A stretch of 64,000 nucleotides of DNA from Anopheles merus (GCF_017562075.2 NC_054083.1:23608285-23672284); one strand, 5' to 3'; numbered from the stretch's first letter, positions 37,522 through 49,487 are shown. Numbers and translations are program-made. The notes: generated by a model from the sequence alone, not told the origin.

Positions 37522-39300
37522 ACCAGCATCAGCATCAACCATCTGGGCGTCAAGGAAGTGTTTTTTACCCGCTCATTCGTTCGTTCGCTCCACCATACAC
37601 AACCATACGCGGCGCGACCATACTGTCTGTGTATTACGCATTCGCTATTGAACTTCACACTTGAACGTTGGCGTTCTGGGGTGGGGGGAAAGAGACGGCT
37701 GCTCTAGACGGTGTTAGAGGGCGAAGGGGGGGAAACCTCCCATAATATAAACAACGTTGGGGCGCGCGCCGTCGTCTCCGGGGTAGCAGCACACACACTC
37801 ACACAAAATGGGGTTGAATTTCCGCATCACACTGTAAAACACTGCGTGTGTGTGCGCGAGCCCGACGTTTTCTACAGAAAGAAATCGCGCGCTACAGCGC
37901 TAGAAGTAAATGTGTGTGTAGTGGTAGTTTTTTCATTTTTTTTTGGAATCCGTAGCAATATTGCCGTGTTCTTCCGCATACATGTGCGTGTATGCGTACG
38001 TGTATAGATGGCGCGTGTCCGGTTGATTGTGTCGTTTGTACGATGGTGTGTGCGCGCTCCGCCGAGTCCCACGTTTTTGTGCCAAATCTTCTTCCCGGTG
38101 TGTGTCGCCTGTTGCTGCGCACCACTGCCTACTTTGTTCGATAGAGGAGGGAACGAGATGTGGCGATTCACTTTCTTGGAGCGGGAGGGAAGGGAGGAGG
38201 AGCTGGGGGGTGGAATGATCCCCCCAAAACGCAGCAGACACCGTACGGGCCACACCACGAAAAGCCATTTATTACACACATGCATGCGGGTTGTCCGCGG
38301 GCAATCCCGCCGCAGCTTCTCCTTCCTTCCTTTCGGCGAGATGAAATGTCGGATCGGATCAAAAATAAATGCACTGAAGGGAAAAAAAAACACTGCACTA
38401 CACTCTGGCATCGTTTCGCCAAACCCTCGAAAATGGGTGGTCAAATTTTGCATCACACCCAACACCCCACCACCGAAACAAAGGCATTCATACCCCACAG
38501 AAGTCCCCCGTGCCCGTGCAAGACAGACTGCATAACATTACTTTTTCTTTCCTTTGCTCGCCCCGAATCTAGTTGGCCCAAAACTTTCGCTCTCTTTTAC
38601 GGTACCTCTCAAGTGCGCGAAATGCTCTGCTCGTTAGGGGTTGGTGCGGAGGGGAGAGGGGGAGTGGGGGGAGGGGTCCGCCCCAAGTAATCTTTTTTGT
38701 ACACACTCACACACACTCACACACGGAGGCACCACATGCATGCAGCTCATTGTCGCGAACGCATTCTCCTAAGCAATGCCCCCGACCGCGCTGCGCTAAT
38801 TACTTGTTCCCACCTTGTCGCGACGCGCAGGAACAGATTAACGACAAGAAGAAGAACAAGAGAGCGAGAGAAAAAACAACTAAGAAGACCTCCAACAACA
38901 AGAACAACCACAACAACAACAACGGACCCGCACAGTCCGGGCCGGAGGGAAAATAAGGGAAGGTACGTTTGTTTCACGGTCGCGCACTGACACATACTGA
39001 CGATGGATTCTAAAATATTTAGATATTTTTTAGAACGCGCGAACAACTGCCGGGTTACCGCCGGGCCGCGCCACCACTCGCGCGCTCTCATTCTCGCGTG
39101 CATCTCGCTCTCGCGCTCTCCCGCCCTAATGGTCGCTGTGCGCGCGTTAGGAAGGGGGTCACGGAAAGGGGTACGTGCGAGATGGGGCATGATCGCCGCA
39201 CACCACACAGTACTGCCGGCCAGCGCCCAATACTTGCACAGGCCCGTGCCGGTTCGTTTGCTCACATTCGTGCACGGTTTGGCGTTATAGGTGAGTTTGC

Positions 39301-39677
39301 AGCGTTCTGTGTGTGCGCGCGCTGTGAGAGACTGCCGGGTACAGTGGTGTGCAAAAAAGGATTTTTTTAATTGAAGAATGTAATTTTAAATATTTTTATT
39401 CATTTTTTTAAACTATACTCTATTGATTTGTCATCTTTAGCGTACATTGTAAGGTGTTTTGCATAATTATTAGTTTTTTTTAATTATATTATATTTAAGT
39501 GATACTGATTTAGTATTGCTTTAGTACAGGAATGTCCAACATTTTTAGTTATCAGGATCTAGCCTAGCTTTGCAAATAACGTTATTGAGTGCGATTATAA
39601 CATAAACATTATTGAATGCACGTTTTACAGAAGAATTTTGACTGAAGAAAATACAAACTGATGCATTTTTTTCTGTT
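39301..39677. other. No gene recognised
   Basis: AT-rich sequence. A possible hAT-like end (CAGGAATGTCCAACATTTT near 39,527) was seen without a partner. Confidence 0.4.
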
Positions 39678-39870
39678 GGTATCATTCGGTCGTCAACTCG
39701 AATGACTTTACAGCAAGCCCGTCTTGAGTTGAAGCCCCGTATTGACCGTGCGTCCCCATACGTAGCACTGACTATCCTGCTATGGGTAATTAAAAAGTCA
39801 CTGAAAGCCATGCCCACTAGTGACACATGGAGGCCTTGACCGACAACAGTTGTCACAAAAGTTGTGACTA
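39678..39870 (+). mobile_element. Diverged SINE200-like copy
   Basis: It keeps GGTCGTCAACTCGAATGAC, GCAAGCCCGTC, a mutated box B (GAGTTGAAGCCCCG), CCCATACGTAGCACTGACTA and the tail GGCCTTGACCGACAACAGTTGT. Near full length, but older than the copy at 5,145. Confidence 0.8.
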
Positions 39871-39879
39871 GTGTTGAGT

Positions 39880-40145
39880 TTCATGAATCTTTCGTTGAGA
39901 TTCGTTTCTATGAATCTTCCGAGATGAGTGATTCGAATCTCGAATCGAATCACCAAAGATTCAAAAATCTCTGAAAAATCATAAATCTCCTAGAATTCAC
40001 GAATGTCTAAAGATTCATGAATCTCCAAGAATTCACGAGTCTCTAAAGAGTCAAGAATCTTCAAAGATTCATCAATCTATAAAATCCATTAATCCATTAA
40101 GGTTAATAAATCTCCAGAGATTCATAAATCTTTAGGGATGTATGA
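39880..40145. repeat. Second GATTCATGAATC-type degenerate array
   Basis: GATTCATGAATCTCCAA, AATTCACGAGTCTCTAAAG and AGATTCATAAATCT follow one another at ~15-18 base spacing, as at 13,640-14,195. It starts within ten bases of the SINE end and is followed by another SINE relic. Confidence 0.7.
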
Positions 40146-40164
40146 TTTTCAAAATATTGCGATC

Positions 40165-40280
40165 CCATGGTTAAATCACACGACTTAACAACATGTTCGG
40201 GTGGGGGTTCAAGTCTAGCTTTGTCCGACTCCCCGTAGCAAAGTAAACTATCTGACTGCATAGTAACCAAACACAGTAGA
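40165..40280 (+). mobile_element. SINE relic, 5' part
   Basis: CACACGACTTAACAACATGTTCGG, box B GGGTTCAAGTC and CCCCGTAGCAAAGTAAACTATCTGACTGC align with the other SINE copies. The tail is lost. Confidence 0.6.
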
Positions 40281-41013
40281 ACCAGCCACAATTAACGCAT
40301 TAACATACCTAGCCACATATTACCGTCGAGATTGAAAGAAAAATTTGAACACAATAGTGGAACGATTTTAGTTGGCATACTTTTAGTCGGTTGTTCGATA
40401 GATGCCTGTCAGTTTCACTAAAAAGTGAAAATGTGTGCTTCTACATTTCATTTCAATAACATTTTGCAAATCAAGTTTCATTTTTGAAAATGTTTTTATT
40501 GTATAGCAATGAAAACAGTCATAATTTGCTTGCACGAGACAGCGTGTCCATCACTGTAGCTCCACACACATCTATAAACCATCTTCCCTCTCTCCACGTT
40601 GATGCAATACAAACGCACCGCTAAAACGGGAAGCACTGTGTCGCATTCACAAAACACAAATTGTATATCTCAGAAGCTGCAAAAAAAAAAATCCCAACAC
40701 AATCAAAACGCAACAAAACGCGCGCTCACACACTTGCGTATGCGTATCGCTCTCGGTGCGTGTTGCACAAAGGAGCGCTCACTCACTCTTGCTTGAGAGG
40801 GGCTATCTCGCTCTCGTCCGCTAAAGGGGGTTGGGGGGGAGGGGTGTCCGGGTGACACGTGTTGCCGTTGTGTTGGTACGTACTCTTCCCGGAATTCTCC
40901 CCACCCCGTTCCAATTATTTCTCACACATACACACAAAGACGGCGACGGCAGAAGCAAAACAAGGTGGCTTAGTGCGAAACGCAATACGCTAAGAACATT
41001 TGGCACGGAAGGG

Positions 41014-41057
<44 letters not shown>

Positions 41058-43899
41058 ACACTGTGTGCCCGAGTGTGCTGGTAGTGGTGAAGGGGTATTA
41101 CAAGAATTAGTTGTGCTGATGGGAACGAAGGGGCGAAGGGGGAGGGGGGGTGGGGAGGGAGGAAGCGACGGCAACTAAAGTTTGAAATTAGGTAAAGGGG
41201 CATTTTGCATCCGTACCCTGTTTTCCCGCTTCCCGCGTATCGCTCCCTTTGTCCATCACTGTAAACCGTCTCCATCGCTTACTGTGTTTTCGGTGTGTGT
41301 TTTGGAGAAAAAAAAGGAACAAACTATCCGTTGCATGAACTATGCCTGATGTTTTGTTTCTGCAATAGCAAGGGTTAATATTTTTGCTTTTCGCTACCAG
41401 GCCCGTGCGCCTTTCTTGCGCAACTGTAATTCTCTTTCTAATCAGCACACACAAATACAGACACATTAATGTGTCAAATTTAGTGATAAAACTGGGAGCA
41501 AGCGGAAAGTGCATCTCGCTTTGACCAACATTTGAAATGCACACTTGCACACTGATGCGCACACACACACACACCGTAATAGGCGCCCAATCGAGCGATA
41601 ACGGAAACGCGAGAAATAAAACAAAATTCAACCCCTCGTACCCCTCTCTCACTGCCCATCTCTTTATAAAAAGACAGTGAAGAATAAAGCATCCACAAAA
41701 GTGGAAAGAAAACACAAAGAGAAAGAACGCAAGCGAATAGAAAACGGGAGCAAAACGCAAAGAATCGTAGAGCGGTCAGGGAAGAAATCATATTTGCAAA
41801 AATAAAAACCTTAAAACTTCCTCCCTTCTTCTCGCTTTCGATTACATAGAAACACACACAAACATTCGCTTAGAACTACAGGGGTAAAGGAGGGAAGAAA
41901 AATCGCAAATTTTATTGCAGTTGTGTAAGTCTAGCGCTGGAGGAGCGCAAGGGGATGCTCACTGTTTCCGCTCTCTTGGTTACGAACACGCCGCGCACAT
42001 GCCTCCCATCTAAGCAGGCCGTAACACAAACCCTCATTTAAAAAGATAGTAAAAGCGAGAAAGAGAGAGAGAGAAGGAGATTGCAAACTTACGCCAGAAA
42101 GGTAAGAAGGGCGATGAAGAATGATTTTGCGACCCCCGATTTGATGGCGCCTGCTGCATGCTTCCCCCCGGAATGCTCCCGGATTGTACTACACTCATAC
42201 AAACAAACACACACACACGCAATGGGGTTGATGTTGAAAGGGAAACACTCTCTATCTCACTTTCATTTATTCTCCCCCCTTCGCCATCCCCTCCCAGCAC
42301 CTCTTCTGCACCCCTTGATCATTACGCGATCAGTGTAGTGGTGGTGGTGGTGGTGGTGGTAATCTAATTGGTCCACTTGCTCAGTGGCGCTCTTTGTTTG
42401 TCCGTAGGGGTGAGTTATTTTTTTGTATTCTTCCCCAACCGGGATGGCGAGACGAAAAGGGGATCAAATTGCTGTGTCTGTGTGTGTTTGTATAGGGCAA
42501 AGAAAGAGACGGGAATAAAGGCGTAGCAGGCCGGTTAAGAGAGAGAACGTTTCGCAAAGGTGCGAAAGAGAGCAGAATAGCGCGTGTGTACAAGTTTCGC
42601 TCTCCAAACGCGAAACATACTGACACACATAATCGTGATCTTGGCGTCCCGAAATATGTATGCTCACAACCCTGCTCCCTGTTCACTGTCACTGTCAATG
42701 GTGGGTAAAAGTGTGAATCGAGTGTGTGTGTTTGATGGTGGTGGTGGTGGGGGGGGGGGGAGTGTAAAAGGGGGTTGAGAGTGGGGGGCGTGTAGAATCG
42801 AAAAGCGAACGTGTTTCGTGGCGAACCCTGTGCAGGCAAACGTTAAAGCGGAGTACGGTTTGAACAGTCACTGGAATAAAGTGGATGTGATTTGGTCGAA
42901 ATGGTTTTTCAGATTTCGAATTGAAAATTGAAGTTTTTTACTTTTAATTTCCGAAATGATGTGAAGCAATGGATTTTGTTTTTGAAGTCTGCAACAGTCT
43001 GTATAAATATGATTCATTTAATCCCGGATCTACAATATACCATGTTTTTACGGCATTTCTTGATAACTTCAATAAAGTTTGATACCAATGATGAATTTTA
43101 AACAAAAATACAACTTTGTTCAAATTTTAAATTTCGACCCATTTTTTCGCGTCAATTTCGGCCCCAAAATTTGTTCTAGCGTCAGTCGCAATCTGAATCG
43201 ATAGTTTGCTCATTTTTAGCGTTTTTGACTCAATCGAAAAAATGTATGAAAAATGCAGATGCCTCTGGTGCTTGCTTGCTGATCTGTTGTTTTTGTAGAA
43301 GGCTTTTTGCTCACTTTCTTCCAATGGCATCTTTTTCTTCCAGCTTCTCAGTGCGGATTTGATCCCTAGAGTCCTGAGTAGGAAGGATGTAATTTTAGTG
43401 TGCTTTTGTGAAGCCCTACAAATAAAATAAAAATATAACGATAGGAGGACTAGATGGTTGAAAAACGTAGAAAACCATCTGTACTGAGAAGACTGTACAT
43501 AGTGAGAAGAGTCGGAAATCATCTCATTGGTGGTTGCATTTTCATCCTATAGTGAGACGTGTTTCATGAGGTGTGAGATGTTTAGTCATTTCCTAAACTC
43601 GATCGAAGCGGTTGTAAAATTGACTTAAAATGGTGGGTTCCCTTGATGTTTTAAGAACATTTTGTCATATTATACGTATTATTGACTAGTGAAATAGATT
43701 AAAGCAACTGCGGTTTAGCGTGAGCAAGATTTTTGCTCTATGCACATAGGCGCTGGCTGTCTACCGACAAAACACTAATTCCTAAAACGAAAATCTTCAA
43801 CGAAGATGTGAAGGGAAGCACTATTTTTCAAGATATTTATTTATTATGATTTACTGATTTATTGTGCATTGAGGTAGCAATGTGCTGTCTGAAGCGCAC
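40281..43899. other. No gene recognised; simple-sequence-rich non-coding DNA
   Basis: Contains (CA)n at 41,015-41,050, GA-rich DNA near 42,059-42,075, (GGT)n at 42,338-42,360 and a GGT/poly-G tract at 42,735-42,761. Long frames (41,188-41,760 minus; 42,381-42,839 minus) have simple composition and no family features. Confidence 0.45.
41015..41050 (+). repeat. (CA)n microsatellite
   Basis: A pure CA run of about 18 units, then CTCACACACACTG. Confidence 0.9.
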
Positions 43900-44200
43900 C
43901 CACTACTCTGATTCGACTCTGTTATTCCTATTCCGACTCCGGTCGATTCCGACTTTGACAGACTTTTGCCAACTCCGGTCATATCCAACACCAGACGCAT
44001 CCGACTCCGGACGAATTAATTCCCGGATGATTTCAATTCCGGATGACTCCGAACGAATAAAGACGAGTCCAGGCGACTCCGGACGGCTCCCGATAGTGCT
44101 GGACGGACCTACCTTGCGGAGTCGGCTTCAAAAATTTCGTAGTCGGCACGGAGTCATCTGCGAACTTTTACCGACTTTATCCATCACTAGATTAGAGAGC
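43900..44200. repeat. Degenerate GATTCCGACTCCGG-type repeat array
   Basis: The words GACTCCGG, ATTCCGACT, GACTCCGGACGA and ACTCCGAACGA return every ~12-20 bases. The same kind of sequence occurs near 49,230-49,330 and, diluted, inside both hAT copies (around 6,560-6,760 and 58,820-59,110). Confidence 0.6.
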
Positions 44201-44234
44201 TTTTGTGGAGATAATTTAGTGAGCTTAAAGATAT

Positions 44235-44275
44235 GCGCGGGTCTATATGTCCGTCATGGTTTTAAGTCCCGTATG
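44235..44275 (+). mobile_element. SINE fragment carrying box B
   Basis: ATGTCCGTCATGGTTTTAAG and TCCCGTATGG match the box-B region of the SINEs. It is directly followed by the mini-hAT. Confidence 0.5.
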
Positions 44276-44388
44276 GATTACACCAAAGGTCGGCAAACTT
44301 TAACTTTAAACGGTCAAGAGCTTCCGTCTCGAAATCAAAGAGCCACATGCGGCTCGCGAGCCGCACTTTGGCGATCGCTGAGTTACAC
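44276..44388. mobile_element. 97-bp miniature hAT-like element
   Basis: Element 44,284-44,380. The left end is CAAAGGTCGGCAAACT; the right end in reverse complement is CAGCGATCGCCAAAGT (11 of 16 match). The interior holds the self-complementary block GCGGCTCGCGAGCCGC, typical of some hAT families. The flanking 8-mers GATTACAC (44,276-44,283) and AGTTACAC (44,381-44,388) differ at two positions, fitting an old 8-bp duplication. Confidence 0.65.
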
Positions 44389-44844
44389 GGATAGAAACGG
44401 TCTCGCGTACTATTTAGCAAGGTGTAACCTTTCGTATGAACGTTTCAGTGTGTAAACCACTCTGAGAATATGTTAGTATTTTAACCGAGCCATAATCATT
44501 ATTGCTTGTCATGCTAATTCTTTTTTTTTGCTTTTGTTTATGAACATTATCATTTTCTCGTTCCTCTTTTTTGCGATTCTTTTCTATTAAAAAAAAATGT
44601 GTAGACCTAGTATTGACCACTGTGCTACAATCAAGAAGCGCACAGTGGGTGCACTTATGGTCATGCTTGTTAAATTATTTATTCTATAATTGTATCAATC
44701 ATAATTCCTGTTATATTTCTTTATACCTTAAAAATATAATAATTACATGATAATACCTTAATTTTTTTTTTGTAAATTTTCTCATTCATCCTCCACCTTC
44801 CAACGTAAAACACGTGCAACAAGCGTCCTTAAGAAAATATGATC
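44389..44844. other. No gene recognised; spacer downstream of the MCAD gene
   Basis: AT-rich spacer between the repeats and the 3' end of the acyl-CoA dehydrogenase gene. Confidence 0.5.
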
Positions 44845-44850
44845 TTTATT
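44845..44850 (-). terminator. Polyadenylation signal AATAAA of the MCAD gene
   Basis: AATAAA on the minus strand, about 165 bases past the stop codon at 45,015-45,017. Confidence 0.6.
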
Positions 44851-45014
44851 ACACCCAGTCTATGTGGTTACCATTTTTTTAGTGATGCATGATCTTAACA
44901 TGGAGGGGGAAAAAAGCAAACAGAAATAAAAACGAATAATGCACGCGTGACATCGAGCCCACTGTATAACTGTATAACGAGATGTGTCTGAAGTACGACA
45001 AACGCCGCCGCTTC

Positions 45015-47333
45015 TTACGCCTGCTGCTTGGCAGCATCGATCATGTTGCGCGAGATAATCAACCGCTGGATCTGCGACGTGCCCTCGTAGATCTGGTAAA
45101 TCTTCGCGTCGCGCATCAGCTTCTCCACCGGGTACTCGCTGTTGAATCCGTTGCCACCGAACACCTGCACCGCATCGGTCGCAATCTTGTTCGCAATGTC
45201 CGACGCGTAACACTTCGCGATCGAGGCGTAATAGCTGTTCCTGCGGCCCTGATCCACCTCCCAGGCCGACTTCATCGTGATGAGCCGGGCCGTCTCCACG
45301 CCAATCGCCATATCGGCCAACATGAACGAAACTGCCTGGTGGGCCGCAATCGGCACACCGAACGCTTTGCGCTCGAGCGAATACTTCAGCGCCTCGTCCA
45401 GGCAACGCTGGGCCAACCCGACGGCACCGGCGGCGACCGGCGGGCGCGTCTTGTCGAACGTACCCATCGCGATCTTGAAGCCCGCCCCTTCGCCCACCAG
45501 CACGTTCTCCTTCGGTACGCGCACGTCCTCGAACGTGATGCCGCGCGTGTCGGACGCCCGCTGGCCCATGTTTTGCTCCTTGCGGCCGGGCGTCAGGCCA
45601 GGCGTATCGCGCTCCACGATGAACCCGGTGAACGCTTTCGAGGCGGGACACTTCGGGTCGGGATTGGTGCGGGCCAGCACAAAGTACCAGTTGGCGACGC
45701 CACCGTTCGTGATCCACATCTTCTGCCCGTTCAGGATGTACTCGTCGCCCTTCTTCTCGGCGCGCGTTCTCACCCCGTTCACGTCCGAGCCGGCGCCCGG
45801 CTCGGTGACGCAGTAGGCCGCCACGAGCGGTTCCTCCAGCAGCCGGCCGAGGTACTTCTTCTGCTGCTCCTTGTTGCCGGCAATGATGACGGGTGTTTGC
45901 TGTGGAGGAAACCAGGCGTGCATTAGTTAGGGCAAGTCATTTCCACAATCTTCCATCACAAACACTTACTCCGAGCCCGCTCGCCTCGATGGCGGTCATG
46001 ATGCCGGTGCAGCCGTACGCAAACTGTTCCGCCACCAGGCAGCTCGTCACGATCGACATTTCAGTTCCACCTGCAAAGCGAAGGTAAATGATCAATCTTA
46101 AAGCTCCTGACACGCACAGCGCAGACGCTCTTAGCGGAACATACGTACCAATGTCGGCCGGGATGTGGCTGTTGGTTAGGCCCAGCTCCCACGCCTTCTT
46201 GATGATGGCCCACGGGTACTCGCCGGTCTTGTCGTGGTGGGCCGCCACCGGGATGATCTCCTCGCGCACAAACTTCTTCGTCAGGTCCACGATCTCGCGC
46301 TGCTCGTCGGTCAGCGCAAAGCAGGGCCCGGTCGACGAAACGTCCACTGCGGGGGCCGCCTTCGACGACAGCGCACGGCATGCTGGACGTGCGGCCAGTT
46401 TCATAAACTGTAAAGAAGCGGTAAAAGGAAAAAGCGTTTAGTAATCTTGATAATACTGCTCGTCAAACCTGTTTGGTTTTGGGGAGGGCAGAAGAAGATG
46501 TGCAAAAAGTGCCTCCCCCCGCAAAAAGGTAAACAACAAATAGCGTTTGTTTTGATTTTTTGCATACGGGCATGGGGGGAAGGAAATAGAAATTGGCACA
46601 CTCGGCATACTTCGATGGACCGTCGCAGTGAGACGCACATACACACACAGCGCTTTTGCACGGCAGTGGAGCGCATATGTTCCCTTATCGCCGCCGTCGC
46701 ACCGCGGCCAGCTATCTCAGCACGGCCCACCGAAAGGCCAAGGGAAGCGACGTAGGAAGCGCACCTTGATCACAAGACTCCGGCCAACCAGACCAACGAG
46801 AGATAAGACTACCCCCTCACTCGTTTTTTAACCGGTTTCTTTATCAATCCAGACTTAAGGACAAAATCCCTCAACCAGCTCATTCGGTTCCATACTGGGA
46901 TTATGGCCTAATTTCAATACTTTCACTACCGGTTAACCTCCTCGAATTGCTTGCCGGAGTGGCGAAATCGGGAAAGGGTTCGCATGTAACCAACCGGGAA
47001 AAGGGAACTTTGGCCCCGTACGGGGTAACGATTCCGATAAGAAACCCCCACATCACCACATCATCCCTCCTTTAGCACAACGATGACTCGCGATAGTGAG
47101 ATGAAAGGTGTTGGAGGAGCGAGGGGAAGAGGGTATAAGAGGGAGGGGGGGATTCCAAAGTCCACGCGAGCAGCATGAATTTCGCCACTATACGCGCTCG
47201 CGGTGTTCAAAGGTCGCGCAAAAAGTGCCGTACGCGAAAACTATGCACTCTGTGCTCTTCGTGTATGTGTACAGGGAAGATTGAGAAACGCCCGATCTGA
47301 GCCCTTTCCGATACCTACCTGGGACAGTGCCAT
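45015..47333 (-). CDS. Medium-chain acyl-CoA dehydrogenase, mitochondrial (complete, four coding exons)
   Basis: Catalyses FAD-dependent alpha,beta-dehydrogenation of medium-chain acyl-CoA in mitochondrial beta-oxidation, passing electrons to ETF. Exons, all with GT..AG: 47,319-47,333 (ATGGCACTGTCCCAG|GTAGGT), 46,149-46,407, 45,970-46,070 and 45,015-45,899; 419 residues against ~421 in the human enzyme. The start MALSQFMKLAARP with Arg, Ala and Ser residues suits a transit peptide. Visible motifs are ELGLTNSHIP, AYCVTEPGAGSD and MWITNGG (FAD/substrate), DTRGITFEDVRVPKENVLVG, FGGNGFNSEYPVEKLMRDAK, and IYEGTSQIQR with the catalytic Glu at about residue 397. Alignment with MCAD (ACADM type) is colinear throughout. 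Without exon 1, an internal ATG at 46,404 would start two codons later. The start context CAACAATGGC is favourable. Probably a single-copy housekeeping enzyme; no TATA box seen. Confidence 0.95.
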
Positions 47334-49440
47334 TGTTGTGAGTTTGTTGAGTATCTGGTACGACTGTGTACAAGTACAAAACCACTAGAACGTTCCGATC
47401 ACTTTGCTTTATTAACTACGGCGGCGCAACACGACTGGTCAACCACCTCGACGGCTCTCGTGTGTGGCGGACTGGATTGTGACAGATGAAGTTTGGTGCT
47501 GTGCGTGCGTGTGTGTGTGTGTGTTGTTTTGTACCCTGTTGACGAGCGGGTTCATTCGGTCGGAATGAACACTCGATGTGATGAGCATGCGCATGAATGA
47601 CAGAGGTGGTGAAATTAGTTTTCTAACAAATAACACGCATTAAAGTGATATCTCATCTGATTGTACAATTGTATCGTTTTTTTTAAATGAATTTGATTTA
47701 ATTCTCCCATTTCAATCCACTGCGGAATTAGACGGTGCAAAAATTAATAATCAAAAACCATCGAATTTGATTTGTTCGCGTGCTCATAAACTGCTCGAAT
47801 TTACCGGTCTAGTCAATGCGACGCAATTCGAGCTGAGATAGTGAAATATTTCGTATCGTAGTTTGCTCTTTCATGCAACTTCTGGCAGTGCCGTCTGCCT
47901 GCACAGAATTTTGAAGTTTCCGTTGAGCTTAAAAATGAGCAATTTTTTATGAGATGACTCAATGAGTTAGTTGCTTATCAATCAATCAATCATTTGCTCT
48001 ACATTTTAGTGAGACCGGACCAAAGTTACAGAGATACGCAAAATAATTTCGAGTGTATACTTTAGAGGGTGGGCAGCGTTTTTTCGTTTAATAACCATAT
48101 TTTCCAGATTCCCCTGCAATCCACGACGCACATCAGGAGAGAATTATTCTGAACCACCGTCGGAAGTAAAACTAATCGTTTAACATTTCCGAAATCCTTA
48201 AAATAAAATTTAAACTGAACCCGAATGAGCTCTTGAACTGATCCTTAACCTGTGTCATTCTTCGAAATGACATCCAACTGAAACCGGTTCTGGAACAGAT
48301 CCCGAGTATATATCGATCCAGGAACTGACACTGAAGCCATATCAGCCCTGGAACTGATTTCCAACCCATACCGACCCTGAACTGCTCCTGATTGTAAATT
48401 GATCCTAGAACTAATTCCAAAGTCGTACCAATCCTGGAACTGTTCCCATCTTCGAACCATTCCTGGATCTAATCCTGAAACCGTACCGGCTCTGTAAATA
48501 GTTTTTTTTCTCGTAAGAACGGCCGTATATCCTGTGAATAGTTGTAGCTGTAACAATAACTGTAATAGTATCCATAGTCTGCTGCTATGCACATTTGACA
48601 GGATATTCTGGTGGTATAGATTTTCAATCTTGGAGCGGTGGTATGGCCTGTCAATACCATCGTAGCGGATAATTAAAGTCTGTATATATCGATGCATAGC
48701 TAGATTTTACTCTACCAATATTCAACGATGGTTTTGACAGTTAGATGTCGACCGTAGAATGGAGCCATATACAGGGTGTCACAGCCCAGTAATGCTTAAT
48801 GTTGTAAACATGCTTTAAACAATGCCTTATTTGAAAAAAAAAATTACCTTTGCCTTATATCTACCATTTGTAATACGTCAACCCGTCAACGTTTAACTTG
48901 ATCCAAACTGGGTTACAAGTACGTTTTAATGCCAATTGTTTATTCGACTGTGTAATAATAACCCTGAATAAGTTTACCCACAGAACAGAAAAATAATTAC
49001 CAGCGTTGTAAAAATGACCTAAAATGTCTAAATATCTCGCCTGGGTTAGGTCATAAAGTGTGATAAAAAGGAAGTAGTTTAAAATTTATACGATTAGACA
49101 TAATATAAACCGCTTAACGTGATCCGTAGTCTAATCACGAGATCACACGAGTCCAATCACACTGACGAGATTTTCACCCATTTTTTCATGCAAGATTGAC
49201 AATTTCATCCAAAACTTTTGATTTCAATTTCAGAACTGCCATTTCCAACGCTAGAGCCATTTTCAAATTCCAACCCGATTCCGATTCCGGAAACGATTGT
49301 GATTCCAATTCCGAGCTCCCACCACTAGTGAATACGTTTCTGTGCTGATTTTAAAGCCCAAAGGTCGATACGAAGATAGACATTCAATAAAAGTATTAAT
49401 TTGAAGGAAGCTTAAATAAATGATACGCTATTTTCAGGTG
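47334..49440. other. No gene recognised; intergenic, with a degenerate repeat block
   Basis: Lies between the MCAD start and the 3' end of the first protease gene. It holds the MCAD upstream flank (no TATA box seen), a GT-rich stretch near 47,500-47,525, the ~29-bp repeat family at 48,180-48,490 and GATTCCGATTCCGG-like sequence at 49,230-49,330. Confidence 0.5.
48180..48490. repeat. Third array of the ~29 bp GAACTGATCC/CATACCG degenerate repeat
   Basis: Words GAACTGATCC, CATACCGACCCTGAACTG and CATATCAGCCCTGGAACTGATTTCC recur at ~29-30 base spacing, as at 4,870-6,109 and 16,980-17,160. Confidence 0.6.
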
Positions 49441-49458
49441 TAAAGTAAATCGTTGATA

Positions 49459-49464
49459 TTTAAT
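49459..49464 (-). terminator. Possible polyadenylation signal (ATTAAA) of protease gene 1
   Basis: ATTAAA on the minus strand, 24 bases past the stop codon. Confidence 0.45.
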
Positions 49465-49487
49465 GCATCTTTTGTACAGCGAAGAGC

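Larger units (their letters stand above)
33841..39300 (-). promoter_or_regulatory. Upstream flank of the His/Gln-rich gene: CA-, GA- and homopolymer-rich
   Basis: No coding region is supported. The stretch is packed with simple sequence: (CA)n at 34,856-34,881 and 36,793-36,829, GAGAGA blocks near 34,640-34,670 and 36,690-36,705, a poly-G tract at 36,209-36,227, (CAT)n at 37,496-37,521, and CpG-rich DNA at 37.7-39.3 kb. Such composition is common in insect 5' UTR and promoter regions. It probably holds the transcription start of the gene, but I cannot place it: no TATA box or initiator stands out. Confidence 0.4.

Noticed and set aside
39527..39550. CAGGAATGTCCAACATTTT, resembling a hAT terminus
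   Set aside because: No matching inverted end or 8-bp duplication nearby.
41188..41857. Minus-strand frames of 190 and 125 codons
   Set aside because: Hydrophobic simple composition from pyrimidine-rich DNA; they overlap one another in different frames with no splice support.
44860..45926. Long frames of 285 and 314 codons over the MCAD exon
   Set aside because: Shadows of the GC-rich MCAD coding exon; the real frame matches MCAD along its whole length.
48015..48060. TTACAGAGATACGC, like one end of the 31.4-kb MITE
   Set aside because: No partner end or TA-flanked unit could be found.
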